Below are positions 1-9,930 of a stretch of DNA of 64,000 nt, piece after piece. Position 1 is the stretch's first letter; each line of letters opens with the position of its first letter. The notes below the pieces were generated by a model. It worked only from the letters and a program-made list of their open reading frames with translations, was not told the DNA's origin and searched no databases. The stretch covers positions 423,001 to 487,000 of the forward strand of contig JAWRVZ010000028.1 of NCBI GenBank assembly GCA_037043235.1, written 5' to 3'. Position numbers and translations under genes: made by a program. This DNA is from Rhodeus uyekii. Its lineage: Eukaryota; Chordata; Actinopteri; Cypriniformes; Acheilognathidae.

Positions 1-3000
1 AATGCAGTTCTCCTGCGGCCTCAAATCTACAGCTGACCAAAGCCCTTCTTTAAGATGCCTGTAGCTCATTAAGCACTGAGAACATTTTATTAATTGACAA
101 GACAATAGTTTCATTAAAAACCCAGAACCCTGTCACTCTGCCAGGCTGAGACAACATTTATGCGGGATGCTTGTGACTGGTGACTCAGAGGTTAAATGTG
201 GCAGCAGCCAGGCTGCCGTATTGACTTCTGGGTAATTATACTTAAGTGGTGACTAGAGGAGGCAAATGGCAGTAACAGATTATCTGTTTTGAGGGGATGC
301 ATTCTTAGAATCAATAAGAGTCCATTTGTGGAAATAGGGCAATTTAGGGAAAAATACACCCATGTTCTTGGTCCTAAAAGAAGTCATTTGCCTGTGCTAC
401 CATATTGTAGGTCTTTAATTTTCTCTCAAATCTTCCATAGTTAAATCAGGAAATAAAACAGAGGGAAAACAACCTCTCTGAACAACAGTTTTACAATACT
501 GCTTCTGCTATTAAAAGTGAGGATGAGAAATCATTTTCACATGACGTATACTAAAGTTTGGTGTCAGTAAGATTTTTTTTTCAAACAATACAGTCATCAA
601 TGACACATTAAATTGATCAAAATTTTTCAAATAAATGCTGTTCTTTTGAACTTTCTATTTCAGTTTCTGAACAATCATGTGACACTGCAGGCTGGAGACA
701 AAATTCAGCTTTGCCATCACAGGGATGAATTACATTTTAAAATATATTATAATTGAAAACAGTTATTTTAAATGGAAATATGTCTCACAATATTACTGTT
801 GAACTTTTTACAATTTTTGTACTTGCATGTTTAGCGTCTATAGACATGCTGCCCCTCCGGCTCATCCAGTAATTACTGATTACGTTAATTCTGGTACAAG
901 CATCCAGTCACCAGCTGATGTCAGCCCACAGAGCAAATGCCTTTTGGGACATGGAGGCTGTTGGGTAAGTCAATGACCTCTCTAAGTGATGAGGGAGAGC
1001 AGAATGAGATTGCAGCCTTGTCCATTCGGTTCTTAAAGGGGTCGTAAAGAGATTTGCTTGTTAAAAAAGTACTTTTCCTTGGCTGATTTTACAGCACTTA
1101 CACTTATCTTATATCCTTCCTACTATGGTGCTTTCGTCAATTTGCACACAAACACCCTAGAAGATGAAAGAACAGAAGCAATTTCTTGTGACTGATGTGA
1201 AAGACTCCTCTCAGATGTAGCCCACACTCTGCTTGCCCGGTTTACAGGGCCAAATCACTTAGACAAACTCTTACAGTCAATCAATTGCATTTACATCTAT
1301 TGCGGCTCGGCCAACCAGACTCTCCCTAGGAGACAGCCATTAATTGGCTTGTGCAGTGGTATGGACCACTGATCAATCCCAATCAACTCATGTGTAACGT
1401 TCATAATAGAGCACTAATACTTGTGCAAGGCAAGCCAAACTCACACTTACAATATCCCAGAAGTGAATTATGGCAAAAGATGATAGGGGTCAATTATCAG
1501 TTGAGTTGGATATGTGAGTTACTGGAGACGGAAGCACATATAGATAGATCTGAACACAGAGACTCTTAAATGGATCCCAGGCACTCCCTCTCTTTAATGT
1601 TCCTTTAATCTCACATCGCCCAACCGTAGAATTTAATCCAATCAGCAAAGAGCTTGTTCTCATTTACCCAGAAGGCTTGAGGGGCCCATCATACATCAGT
1701 GGTTGGGTGAGCCATGACGGGACGGTGTCTTTTACCCTAAATGTCATTTTTCACAGCTCAAGTTTTCCCTCATGTCCTCTTTAGAGACCTCCATTTGAGG
1801 GTAACCTGGAAGGAAAGGTGACAGAATAAGTCAGTAACAGTCATAAATGGATTTTTCTTTTTTAAGTCACTAAAGCAATCTACATTTTATGATTGCTCAG
1901 AAATAATCCACTCATAGGATTACTAATTCAATTAAAATCAAGCTTTTAATTAGTTACAGTAATGCTCATCGGAACCAAATACACTCTGACACCTAATAAC
2001 CCAATGACACATGGTTTTAACTACCTTGTACTCTTGACAATAAGAAAATATGTTCATGGGGTCAAAGTTCATAGGTCAGGGCATCCTAAGGTGGCACAAA
2101 TTAACAATACAAGTGTTCTATTGAAACATTTGGCTGCTCATCAGCGTTCCAAATCAGCATCCTCAGTGTCTATGAATGATGAAGTGTCACAAAAAAACGT
2201 GAATACATTTGATTCCAATCTCTTAAAAAGGGTCGCATCATCCGTCAACACAAAACAATAACATTAGATCCCTTTGGATCCACCTCCTTTTGCTGAAAAC
2301 CGCAGTTCATTCCTGTGAACAGTGCATGCCGTAAACCTGATGCTGCTGATTACTTCTGGGCAATTAAGCACACTGATAGAATGAACTCAGTGTGACTTCG
2401 ACGCTTGATCTGAAAAGAAGACAAGACAGCGAGGGGGAGCAACAGTGAGAAGCAGACGATGAGAGCGGAGAGTTATGTGATGTTCTGGCAGAGCTTGCAG
2501 ACTGGGCCCATTGTTCGGGGCTTGCAAAATCAGCACTACCCCATCGCTCTGGCTCAGCTAAGACGTTCTTTTTGCAAGCTGGCCGGTAGTGCACTCAGCT
2601 TCCTCGTTTTCCATGATTGCCTGACATTTCTTTTCTCTTCTCTGTTGCTGGCGCTTCCTGCCAGATCTCCTTAATACCTCTGCTGACAAGGGTCCTCGTA
2701 ATAACACAGCTGCCTTTTTATTGATAATGTGTCACGGAATATCTCGATGTCGTTATCGAACACGAGTAGAGCAGAATGGCATTTTCAGTGGGAAATAAGT
2801 AATCGATAGGGAACAGAAAATTAAGTAATAGCATTTTTGCGTCGATGCATATTACAGCTCAGTTAACAGCCTTCGGATCGGCAAGGCTCCACGCTGCAGG
2901 ATGAACAGATCAATCCGCACGCAGAGCTGACGTCTCGCTTTGACAACATAATTAGTTATCATACAGCGAAACGTGCTTGAGTACAATATGAAAACCCTCC

Positions 3001-3850
3001 CTCGGATATTCAGCTCATGGATCAGAACCATGAAGAGGCAGTCAGGGAAACCATGTGATTCTCTATGAGGAAAACAACTTTTTAAAAGTAAAGAGAGATG
3101 AATAACCGAGATGAAGGGTGTCAGCTGAGAAAAGATGATTTTGTTAATGGGAGGTCTGACAGGAAATGGGCTATCTGTTTATATTTTCACAGGATTTTGC
3201 TGTCAATCCTCATTGACTTTTTGTTTCTAAAAGTATTTTATAGTATTTTATATTTAAATAAGCTGGAATACTTGATTCTGACATGAATCTTGATTCTGAC
3301 ATCAATTGCAATATTTTAAAATATTTTTGGTTAATTACTTCTAACTGCAATTTCCTAGTTGTTCCAGGCCATCTCTTCTACCCCTTTTCTTGTCACTTAA
3401 TAAAAGTACTTCAAATAAATATTTTATGACTCTTATTTGGTAAATAGCAGTGCAATAAGCAGGATAAAGTACAATCAGATGGTCATTATTGCAAAATGAA
3501 CCCCATCAGGGTGATCAAGACTCGACGCAATGTAGACGTGTCCATATAGTGACCGGCTGAATTCGCATTATCATGAAATTACCTTCACTTGAATAATTGT
3601 GGTACTGTTATGAAAGTCGTTGTCCATTGAGCCATCAAGAACCAGATCAAACCTTAAATCAGGACCTTGAGACTACTGAGATTAAAATAATACAAAAAAT
3701 GCACGTAAAAAATGGCTTAAGGGTTGCGCACTTATAGCATGGGTAAGAACTGACTCAGATCCATTTGTTTATAGTGCAGCATGATTGTATTAAAGCTTAC
3801 TGACAAGTTTAACACATACAATATGTATGTCAACACACACACACACATTT
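1..3850. other. Intergenic DNA without recognised gene
   Basis: I see no exon-like ORF with splice sites and no recognisable protein in either strand. The short ORFs here (for example 1962-2261 +) have no family resemblance and look like chance. A few AT-rich stretches and a short CA run near 3833-3847 are present. It lies upstream of chodl, so distal regulatory elements are possible but none can be identified from sequence alone. Confidence 0.6.
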
Positions 3851-3962
3851 AAATGATTTAGCAGCACTGGGTCAATGGTTGAGGTGAAAACACTCTTGAA
3901 TAATATGCATTCAATTTAGAGAACCAATAAGACGCAGCTCAATAATTATATATGTGTATTAT
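3851..3962 (+). repeat. Left arm of a ~105-bp inverted repeat flanking the LINE
   Basis: From the outer end this arm begins aaatgatttagcagcactgg. Its reverse complement is found at 9411-9514. I count two mismatches (positions near 3873 and 3912) plus one 8-nt insertion near 3943-3950. The arms point toward each other around the LINE/microsatellite block, as expected for terminal inverted repeats of a fold-back element or for a palindrome split by an insertion. I did not recognise the family. Confidence 0.85.
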
Positions 3963-4054
3963 AGATGTGTGCCCACAGATACACACACACACACACATAC
4001 ATACATATATACTGCAAAACATGCAGTCCAATTATTATGTGTATTAAATGTGTG

Positions 4055-4090
<36 letters not shown>

Positions 4091-4099
4091 CATTCAGAC

Positions 4100-4130
<31 letters not shown>

Positions 4131-4190
4131 TTCATACATACACACATATATACACACACGCACACACATACATACATCACACACATGTGA
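3963..4190. repeat. Compound CA/TACA microsatellite
   Basis: Several blocks of (CA)n with interspersed catacata motifs (main blocks about 3980-4000, 4061-4093 and 4108-4180). The forward frame reads as Thr-His repeats and runs open into LINE ORF1, so that ORF's apparent N-terminus is an artefact of the microsatellite. Confidence 0.9.
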
Positions 4191-4217
4191 GACGGCATAA
4201 TCGCGGGTCAAAAAACC

Positions 4218-4780
4218 ACTGTTCCATTCCGATTAGAACATCAAACAGGTTCTCCCCACTCAGTGACGCACCCACTGAGAAACCTGTTGAAAGTGCCCTA
4301 GTGATTGGCGATTCTATTACTCGGAATGTGAAAATAGAGACTCCAGCCACCATAGTCACATGTTTGCCGGGAGCCAGAGCGCCTGACGTCAAAGCAAATT
4401 TAAAAGTGCTGGCTAAGGCTAATCGTAAATATTCTAAGATTGTTATTCACGTCGGCGCTAATGATGTCCGACTTCGCCAGTCGGAGATCACTAAAACTAA
4501 TATTAAAGAGGTGTGTGAACTCGCAAGTACGATGTCAGGCACTGTAATTTGCTCTGGACCTCTCCCTATGCGCAGGAGTGATGAGATGCTTAGCAGATTA
4601 TCCTCACTCAATGGCTGGATGTCTAAGTGGTGCCCGCAGAATAACATAGGGTTCATAGACAATTGGAAAAGTTTTTGGGGCAGACCTGACCTGTTGAAAA
4701 GAGATGGTATTCATCCCACCTGGGATGGTGCCGCTCTTCTCTCTAGTAATTTGGCATATAGTCTTAGAGCTAAACCTTGA
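4218..4780 (+). CDS. LINE ORF1 fragment: SGNH/GDSL esterase domain
   Basis: The frame ending at 4780 carries the catalytic blocks of SGNH hydrolases: GDSIT (block I, nucleophile Ser), GAND (block III) and DGIHP (block V, Asp-His). Esterase domains of this type are known in ORF1 of CR1/L2-clade retrotransposons. All three blocks look intact. The true start is missing: upstream the frame runs into the Thr-His microsatellite, so the start given is only where LINE-like protein begins. This is an element gene, not a host gene. Confidence 0.85.
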
Positions 4781-4909
4781 CTAACTGGGGTCCAGGTCAG
4801 GAAGCAGACAAACTGGCTAAACCGACCGTCTGCTAGCTGTCTCACGTCACAGAGGTCAGATAAATTACAACACATAGAAACTCTTTCTCCTAGATATCCT
4901 ATAGAGACT

Positions 4910-7780
4910 GTGTCTGTTCCACGAATTAGCAAATACAAAAAACTCTCAAAACCGTTTAAGGGTAAAAATTTAATTGATTTACAAACAACTAAGAACGGTT
5001 ATAACACAAATGAACAAATGATAAAGCTTGGGTTGCTGAATATACGATCCCTTTCCTCAAAAGCACTTATTGTAAATGATATAATTACAGATCATAAACT
5101 AGATGTGCTGTGTTTGACAGAAACCTGGCTAAAACCAGACGATTACATTACTTTAAATGAGTCCACCCCTCAAGATTACTATTATAAACATGAGCCTCGT
5201 CTGAAAGGTAAAGGAGGAGGTGTTGCTGTAATTTATAGTAACACGATCAGTACTGCTCAAAGGTCTAATTTGAAATATAATTCTTTTGAAGTGATGGTCC
5301 TCAATGTAAAATTATCTAGTGCAAGTAATAATTCCTGTTTAACTTTTGTGCTGGCTATTCTATACAGGCCACCAGGGCACCATACAGACTTTATCAAAGA
5401 ATTTGCTGATTTTCTCTCAGAACTAGTAATGTCTGCAGATAAAGTCATAATTGTCGGTGATTTTAATATCCATGTAGATAATGAAAAAGACGCATTGGGA
5501 TTGGCATTTAGAGACATCTTAAACTCTATTGGAGTTACACAACATGTATCAGGACCCACTCATTCTCATAATCATACTTTAGATCTAATATTGTCGCATG
5601 GGATCAATGTTGATACTGTTCAAATTCTACAGCAGAGCGATGACATCTCAGATCATTACTTAGTTGCGTGTAGACTACCTTTAGCCAAAGTCGAAAAACT
5701 AACTCCCTGTTATAAATATAGTAGAACTATCACTCCTAACACAAAAGATAGCTTTATAAATAATCTTCCTGATCAGTTTGATCTACTTAACATCCCAGAT
5801 AGCCTAGAAGAACTTGATGTTGCAACAGAAACTATTAACTCTCTCTTTTCCAGCACTTTAGACACTGTTGCTCCGTTGCGCTTAAAGAAGATTAAAGAAA
5901 ATAGTCCAACACCGTGGTACAACGAGCACACCCGGGCCCTCAAGAGAGCAGCCAGAAAAATGGAGCGGAGCTGGAAAAAAACTAAGCTAGAGGTTTTTCG
6001 CATTTCATGGAAAGACAGCTCTATTGCATTCAGAAAAGCCTTAAAATCAGCTAGATCTGCTTACTTTTCCACCCTCTTAGAAGAAAACAAATACAACCCT
6101 AGGTATTTATTTGAGACAGTGACTAAATTAACAAGAAATAAAGCCTCAACCCCAGATGCTTTAAAACAGCACAGCAGTAATGACTTCATGGACTTCTTTA
6201 CTTGCAAAATTCATAATATTAGAGAGAAAATTATAACCATGCAACCGTCTACTACAATATCACAAAATACAGTAAATGTTAGTGTCCCCGAAGAAAAATT
6301 CCACTCCTTCATTGCTATTGGGGAGGAAGAATTGTCTAAACTCGTTAAATCATCAAAATCAACAACATGTATGCTAGACCCAATACCAACTAAGCTACTG
6401 AAAGAGTTGCTTCCAGAGATCATAGATCCTCTCCTTAATATTATTAATTCATCTTTGTCATTAGGATACGTACCAAAAACCTTTAAGCTGGCCGTAATTA
6501 AACCGCTTATTAAAAAACCACAACTTGATCCTACAGAATTAGTTAATTACAGGCCGATATCGAATCTACCTTTTTTGTCAAAGATTCTAGAAAAGGCAAT
6601 ATCTTCACAACTATGTTCCTTTCTAGAAAGAAACAGCATCTACGAGGATTTCCAGTCAGGATTTAGACCATATCATAGTACTGAGACTGCTCTTATTAGA
6701 GTTACTAATGATTTGCTCTTATCATCCGATCGTGGTTGTATCTCTCTGTTAGTGTTACTGGACCTTAGTGCTGCATTTGATACAATTGACCACAAAATCC
6801 TTCTGAATAGACTTGAAAATTATGTTGGCATTAGTGGAGTTGCATTAGCCTGGTTCAAATCATACTTATCTGACCGTTATCAGTTTGTAGCAGTAAATGA
6901 GGAGATGTCATATCGGTCACAAGTTCAGTATGGAGTTCCTCAAGGTTCAGTGTTAGGACCATTGCTTTTCACCCTGTACATGCTTCCTTTGGGTGCAGTT
7001 ATTAGGAAGCATGGCATTAGCTTTCATTGTTACGCTGATGATACTCAGCTCTATATTTCTTCTCATCCGGATGAAACAAACAAATTCACTAAATTAACAG
7101 AATGCATAACCGATATAAAAAATTGGATGACTAATAACTTTCTACTGCTTAATTCTGAAAAAACAGAGATTCTAATTATTAGACCAAAAAGTTCAGCGCG
7201 TAATAATCTAGACTACTGCCTAACACTCAATGGCTGTTCTGTCAAGTCTTCGTCGTCAGTTAGAAACCTGGGTGTGCTCTTTGATACCAATCTTTCATTT
7301 GAAAGCCATGTTTCTAGCATCTGTAAAACGGCATTCTTCCATCTTAAAAATATATCTAAATTGCGACATATGCTCTCTAAGACGAATGCGGAAAAGTTAG
7401 TTCATGCGTTCATGAGTTCAAGGCTAGATTATTGTAATGCTCTACTAGGTGGTTGCCCTGCACGCTTAATAAACAAATTCCAGCTGGTCCAAAATGCAGC
7501 AGCTCGAGTTCTTACTAGAACCAGGAAATATGAGCATATTAGCCCAGTTCTGTCAAACCTGCACTGGCTTCCTATTAATCACCGAATACATTTTAAAATC
7601 TTGCTAATTACTTACAAAGCATTAAATGGTTTAGCTCCCCAGTACTTGAGCGATCTCTTAACACATTATAGTCCTTCACGTCTATTGCGATCCCAAAATA
7701 CTGACCAGCTTATAATACCTAGAATCAGAGCCGGCCCGTCCAACAGGCGATACAGGCGGTCGCCTGGGGCCCCGCTTTGA
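4910..7780 (+). CDS. LINE ORF2: endonuclease-reverse transcriptase, C-terminus cut by insertion
   Basis: 956-residue ORF. Residues ~40-260 form an apurinic/apyrimidinic-type endonuclease: LNIRSL near the start, ETWL, a GDFN motif and SDHYLV. Residues ~500-780 form the reverse transcriptase, with YRPISNLP, the LDLSAAFDTIDH block, GVPQGSVLGP and the YADD catalytic box. The downstream LHWLP motif of the clade is present. The last ~18 residues come from the hAT element inserted at 7726, so the ORF stops early. The original reading frame picks up again at 8582. ORF2 follows ORF1 by about 130 bases. Confidence 0.93.
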   Translation: MSVPRISKYKKLSKPFKGKNLIDLQTTKNGYNTNEQMIKLGLLNIRSLSSKALIVNDIITDHKLDVLCLTETWLKPDDYITLNESTPQDYYYKHEPRLKGKGGGVAVIYSNTISTAQRSNLKYNSFEVMVLNVKLSSASNNSCLTFVLAILYRPPGHHTDFIKEFADFLSELVMSADKVIIVGDFNIHVDNEKDALGLAFRDILNSIGVTQHVSGPTHSHNHTLDLILSHGINVDTVQILQQSDDISDHYLVACRLPLAKVEKLTPCYKYSRTITPNTKDSFINNLPDQFDLLNIPDSLEELDVATETINSLFSSTLDTVAPLRLKKIKENSPTPWYNEHTRALKRAARKMERSWKKTKLEVFRISWKDSSIAFRKALKSARSAYFSTLLEENKYNPRYLFETVTKLTRNKASTPDALKQHSSNDFMDFFTCKIHNIREKIITMQPSTTISQNTVNVSVPEEKFHSFIAIGEEELSKLVKSSKSTTCMLDPIPTKLLKELLPEIIDPLLNIINSSLSLGYVPKTFKLAVIKPLIKKPQLDPTELVNYRPISNLPFLSKILEKAISSQLCSFLERNSIYEDFQSGFRPYHSTETALIRVTNDLLLSSDRGCISLLVLLDLSAAFDTIDHKILLNRLENYVGISGVALAWFKSYLSDRYQFVAVNEEMSYRSQVQYGVPQGSVLGPLLFTLYMLPLGAVIRKHGISFHCYADDTQLYISSHPDETNKFTKLTECITDIKNWMTNNFLLLNSEKTEILIIRPKSSARNNLDYCLTLNGCSVKSSSSVRNLGVLFDTNLSFESHVSSICKTAFFHLKNISKLRHMLSKTNAEKLVHAFMSSRLDYCNALLGGCPARLINKFQLVQNAAARVLTRTRKYEHISPVLSNLHWLPINHRIHFKILLITYKALNGLAPQYLSDLLTHYSPSRLLRSQNTDQLIIPRIRAGPSNRRYRRSPGAPL

Positions 7781-8581
7781 TATGTCAATTACAACGATTT
7801 AGAAGTGCACAGACCCGATCAAACACCATACAATTCACAATGACGGTGAGCAAAATATAAAACATATTTTATTAAAAGAATATCTCTGAATAATTCATAC
7901 ATGACAAATAGCTGAAAACGATAATAATAAAAATAAAAAAACTGTCTAAATAAAAGCGGAAAAAAGATTAGAAACATACACAGCAGCACCACACTCTATT
8001 TAGCATAACACCTCCCGCAATAGGCTATTGGATGAACTAGAATGTCGTAACGTATTCCTAGTACAGATTCCACATATTCCACTTAGCCACATATCTCTGT
8101 AAATTCCTTTCGATATATACTCGAGAAAGTGTCTTAAATAAGTCTTATATAACGTCATAAGTCTGGTTGCTATTTTGATCGAGGTACAGTGTTACCTCGA
8201 GATACGAAATTAATCCGTTCCGAGGCGGACTTCGTATAATGAGTTTTTCGTTTCTTGGAACACATTTTACATGTAAAATGTCTAATCCGTTCCAAGCCCT
8301 CCAAAAACACCCCATTAAAATGCAAAATTGTTGTCGTCGGCAGTATTCGAAGCTGCGCAGAGAAACCCCAGTGGATCCATAGTTCATCGCCTTAACCTCT
8401 CAGCCATGTCCGAATCACACTTGAAAACTTATTTAAATCAAACTTAATTAAAGTTTTATAACAATGTATACACTTAAACATTGAAATTGTATTTTTTGTG
8501 CTCTCTTCTCGCTGTTTTTACACCAGTGGGCTCAATTTTTTTATCTCGCCTAGGGCCCCACAACCCTTCGGGCCGGCACTG
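7726..8581. mobile_element. Non-autonomous hAT-type DNA transposon inside LINE ORF2
   Basis: 856-bp element with imperfect terminal inverted repeats: CAGAGCCGGCCCG at the left and, reverse-complemented, CAGTGCCGGCCCG at the right. It is flanked by a perfect 8-bp direct repeat CCTAGAAT (7718-7725 and 8582-8589), the target-duplication length of hAT elements. No transposase ORF is visible. Removing it rejoins the LINE ORF2 frame exactly, so it inserted after the LINE. Confidence 0.92.
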
Positions 8582-9410
8582 CCTAGAATATCAAAGTCAA
8601 CTGCTGGCGGTCGATCCTTTTCCTATTTAGCTCCTAAAGGAACAGTCTTCCTAATACAGTTCGGGAAGCAGACACACTCTGTCAGTTTAAATCTAGACTA
8701 AAAACACATCTTTTCAACCTGGCATACACATAACACATTATACATACATTTTAATCCAAATCATGTAAAATGATTGTTAGGCTGCATAATTTAGATAAGC
8801 CGGAACCGAGAACATTCCCATAACACCTGATGTACTCGATACATCAGAAGAAGAATGGCATCTACGCTGATATTGTTCTCTGTTTATTCCGAGGTTACCG
8901 TGGTCAGCCGGATCCGGGCCGTATCCAGATCAGATGAAGGACCTGGACACGAGCACAGCACTACCCTGAAGTGTCTGCGGAGACCGTGACTCTACTGGAC
9001 CCTCCCCTGTGACGATCATGAACCCATCTCCAACCGGACCAAATTGGACTTCATATTGGACTTGAATTGTTGTCAATATAATAATCATGTACTGTTTGGC
9101 TTTGGCCAGAGGAGAACTGGTCCCCCGACTGAGCCTGGTTTCTCCCAAGGTTTTTTCTCCATTCTATTCTTCATTCGTTACGTCACCTGCCGGAGTTTTG
9201 GTTCCTTGCCGCTGTCGCCTATGGCTTGCTCAGTTGGGGAAACTTAACACTTAAAATTCATCAATTGTATTGATTCGCCTGCTCTTTTGGGGCTTCTGTT
9301 CAGCCAAACAAACTTTGTTTATATTGTTTTTCCTGTAAAGCTGCTTTGAAACAATCTACATTGTAAAAAGCGCTATATAAATAAAGGTGACTTGACTTGA
9401 CTTGACATGT

Positions 9411-9514
9411 ATAATACACATATTGAGCTGCGTCTTATTGGTTCTCTAAATTTAATGCATATTATTCAAGAGTGTTTTCACCTCAACCATTCACCCAGTG
9501 CTGCTAAATCATTT
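9411..9514 (-). repeat. Right arm of the inverted repeat flanking the LINE
   Basis: Reverse complement of 3851-3962 with two mismatches and lacking an 8-nt segment. It starts directly after the LINE's tgactt tail and ends in the outer sequence aaatcattt. The high identity between the arms suggests a young palindromic element or recent duplication. Confidence 0.85.
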
Positions 9515-9585
9515 TTATACACTAAAACGGTTTGTGACCTTCCCCGTCGTCCACCTTATAACCGAAGAACGCCTGTCGACGATGA

Positions 9586-9930
9586 GTGTTGCGCTTAATA
9601 AAGGAGGTGATGAACATCTGCGCCCTGTTCGATAACCTCCAGTACAGCCCAGAGACACGCGCGAGAAACACACCACTGAAGCGGAGGAGCATCAACGCGA
9701 GTCACTCGCTCTCTCTCTCTCTCTCTCTATCTCTCTCCCTCTCTCTCTCTTTCTCTCTCTCTCTCCAGAATTCAGAGGCGCTCTGCAAAGTGTCAGCCCA
9801 GCTTAGTAGAAATCATGTCTTTGAACACTATGAAGAAGAGACTCGGCCAATAAACGTAAAAAAAAAAATCGCCTGACTGGAACAAGTCTGTGTGAAGTTC
9901 ACTCCATCTGCTCCAGTGAGAGACGCGAAG
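9586..9930 (+). promoter_or_regulatory. chodl promoter-proximal region and 5' UTR with CT microsatellite
   Basis: The stretch is GC-richer than its surroundings and contains a (CT)n tract at about 9707-9764. It leads directly into the chodl start codon. The transcription start and TATA box were not identified. The transposon block ends only ~70-400 bp upstream, so core promoter and repeats are nearly adjacent. Confidence 0.5.

Larger units (their letters stand above)
4190..9405 (+). mobile_element. L2/CR1-clade non-LTR retrotransposon, 5'-truncated and interrupted by a hAT element
   Basis: Order on the + strand: remnant of ORF1 with an SGNH esterase domain, ORF2 with apurinic endonuclease and reverse transcriptase, a 3' untranslated region, and a tail ending in gcgctatataaataaagg followed by tgactt repeats, which is the usual 3' end of fish L2-like LINEs. 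The 5' boundary is placed at the CA microsatellite because ORF1 loses similarity there; no poly-A or clear target duplication was seen. A hAT element sits inside ORF2 (7726-8581). After it, the ORF2 C-terminal coding sequence resumes with a small deletion (around 8636), so the copy is probably inactive. Confidence 0.92.

Noticed and set aside
1962..2261. 99-aa ORF
   Set aside because: No splice context, no recognisable domain, AT-rich flanks; likely chance.
3965..4217. Thr-His-rich N-terminus of the 271-aa ORF
   Set aside because: Translation of a CA microsatellite that happens to be in frame with LINE ORF1.
9586..9876. 96-aa ORF with Ser-Leu repeats upstream of chodl
   Set aside because: Product of the CT microsatellite in the chodl 5' region; no family resemblance.
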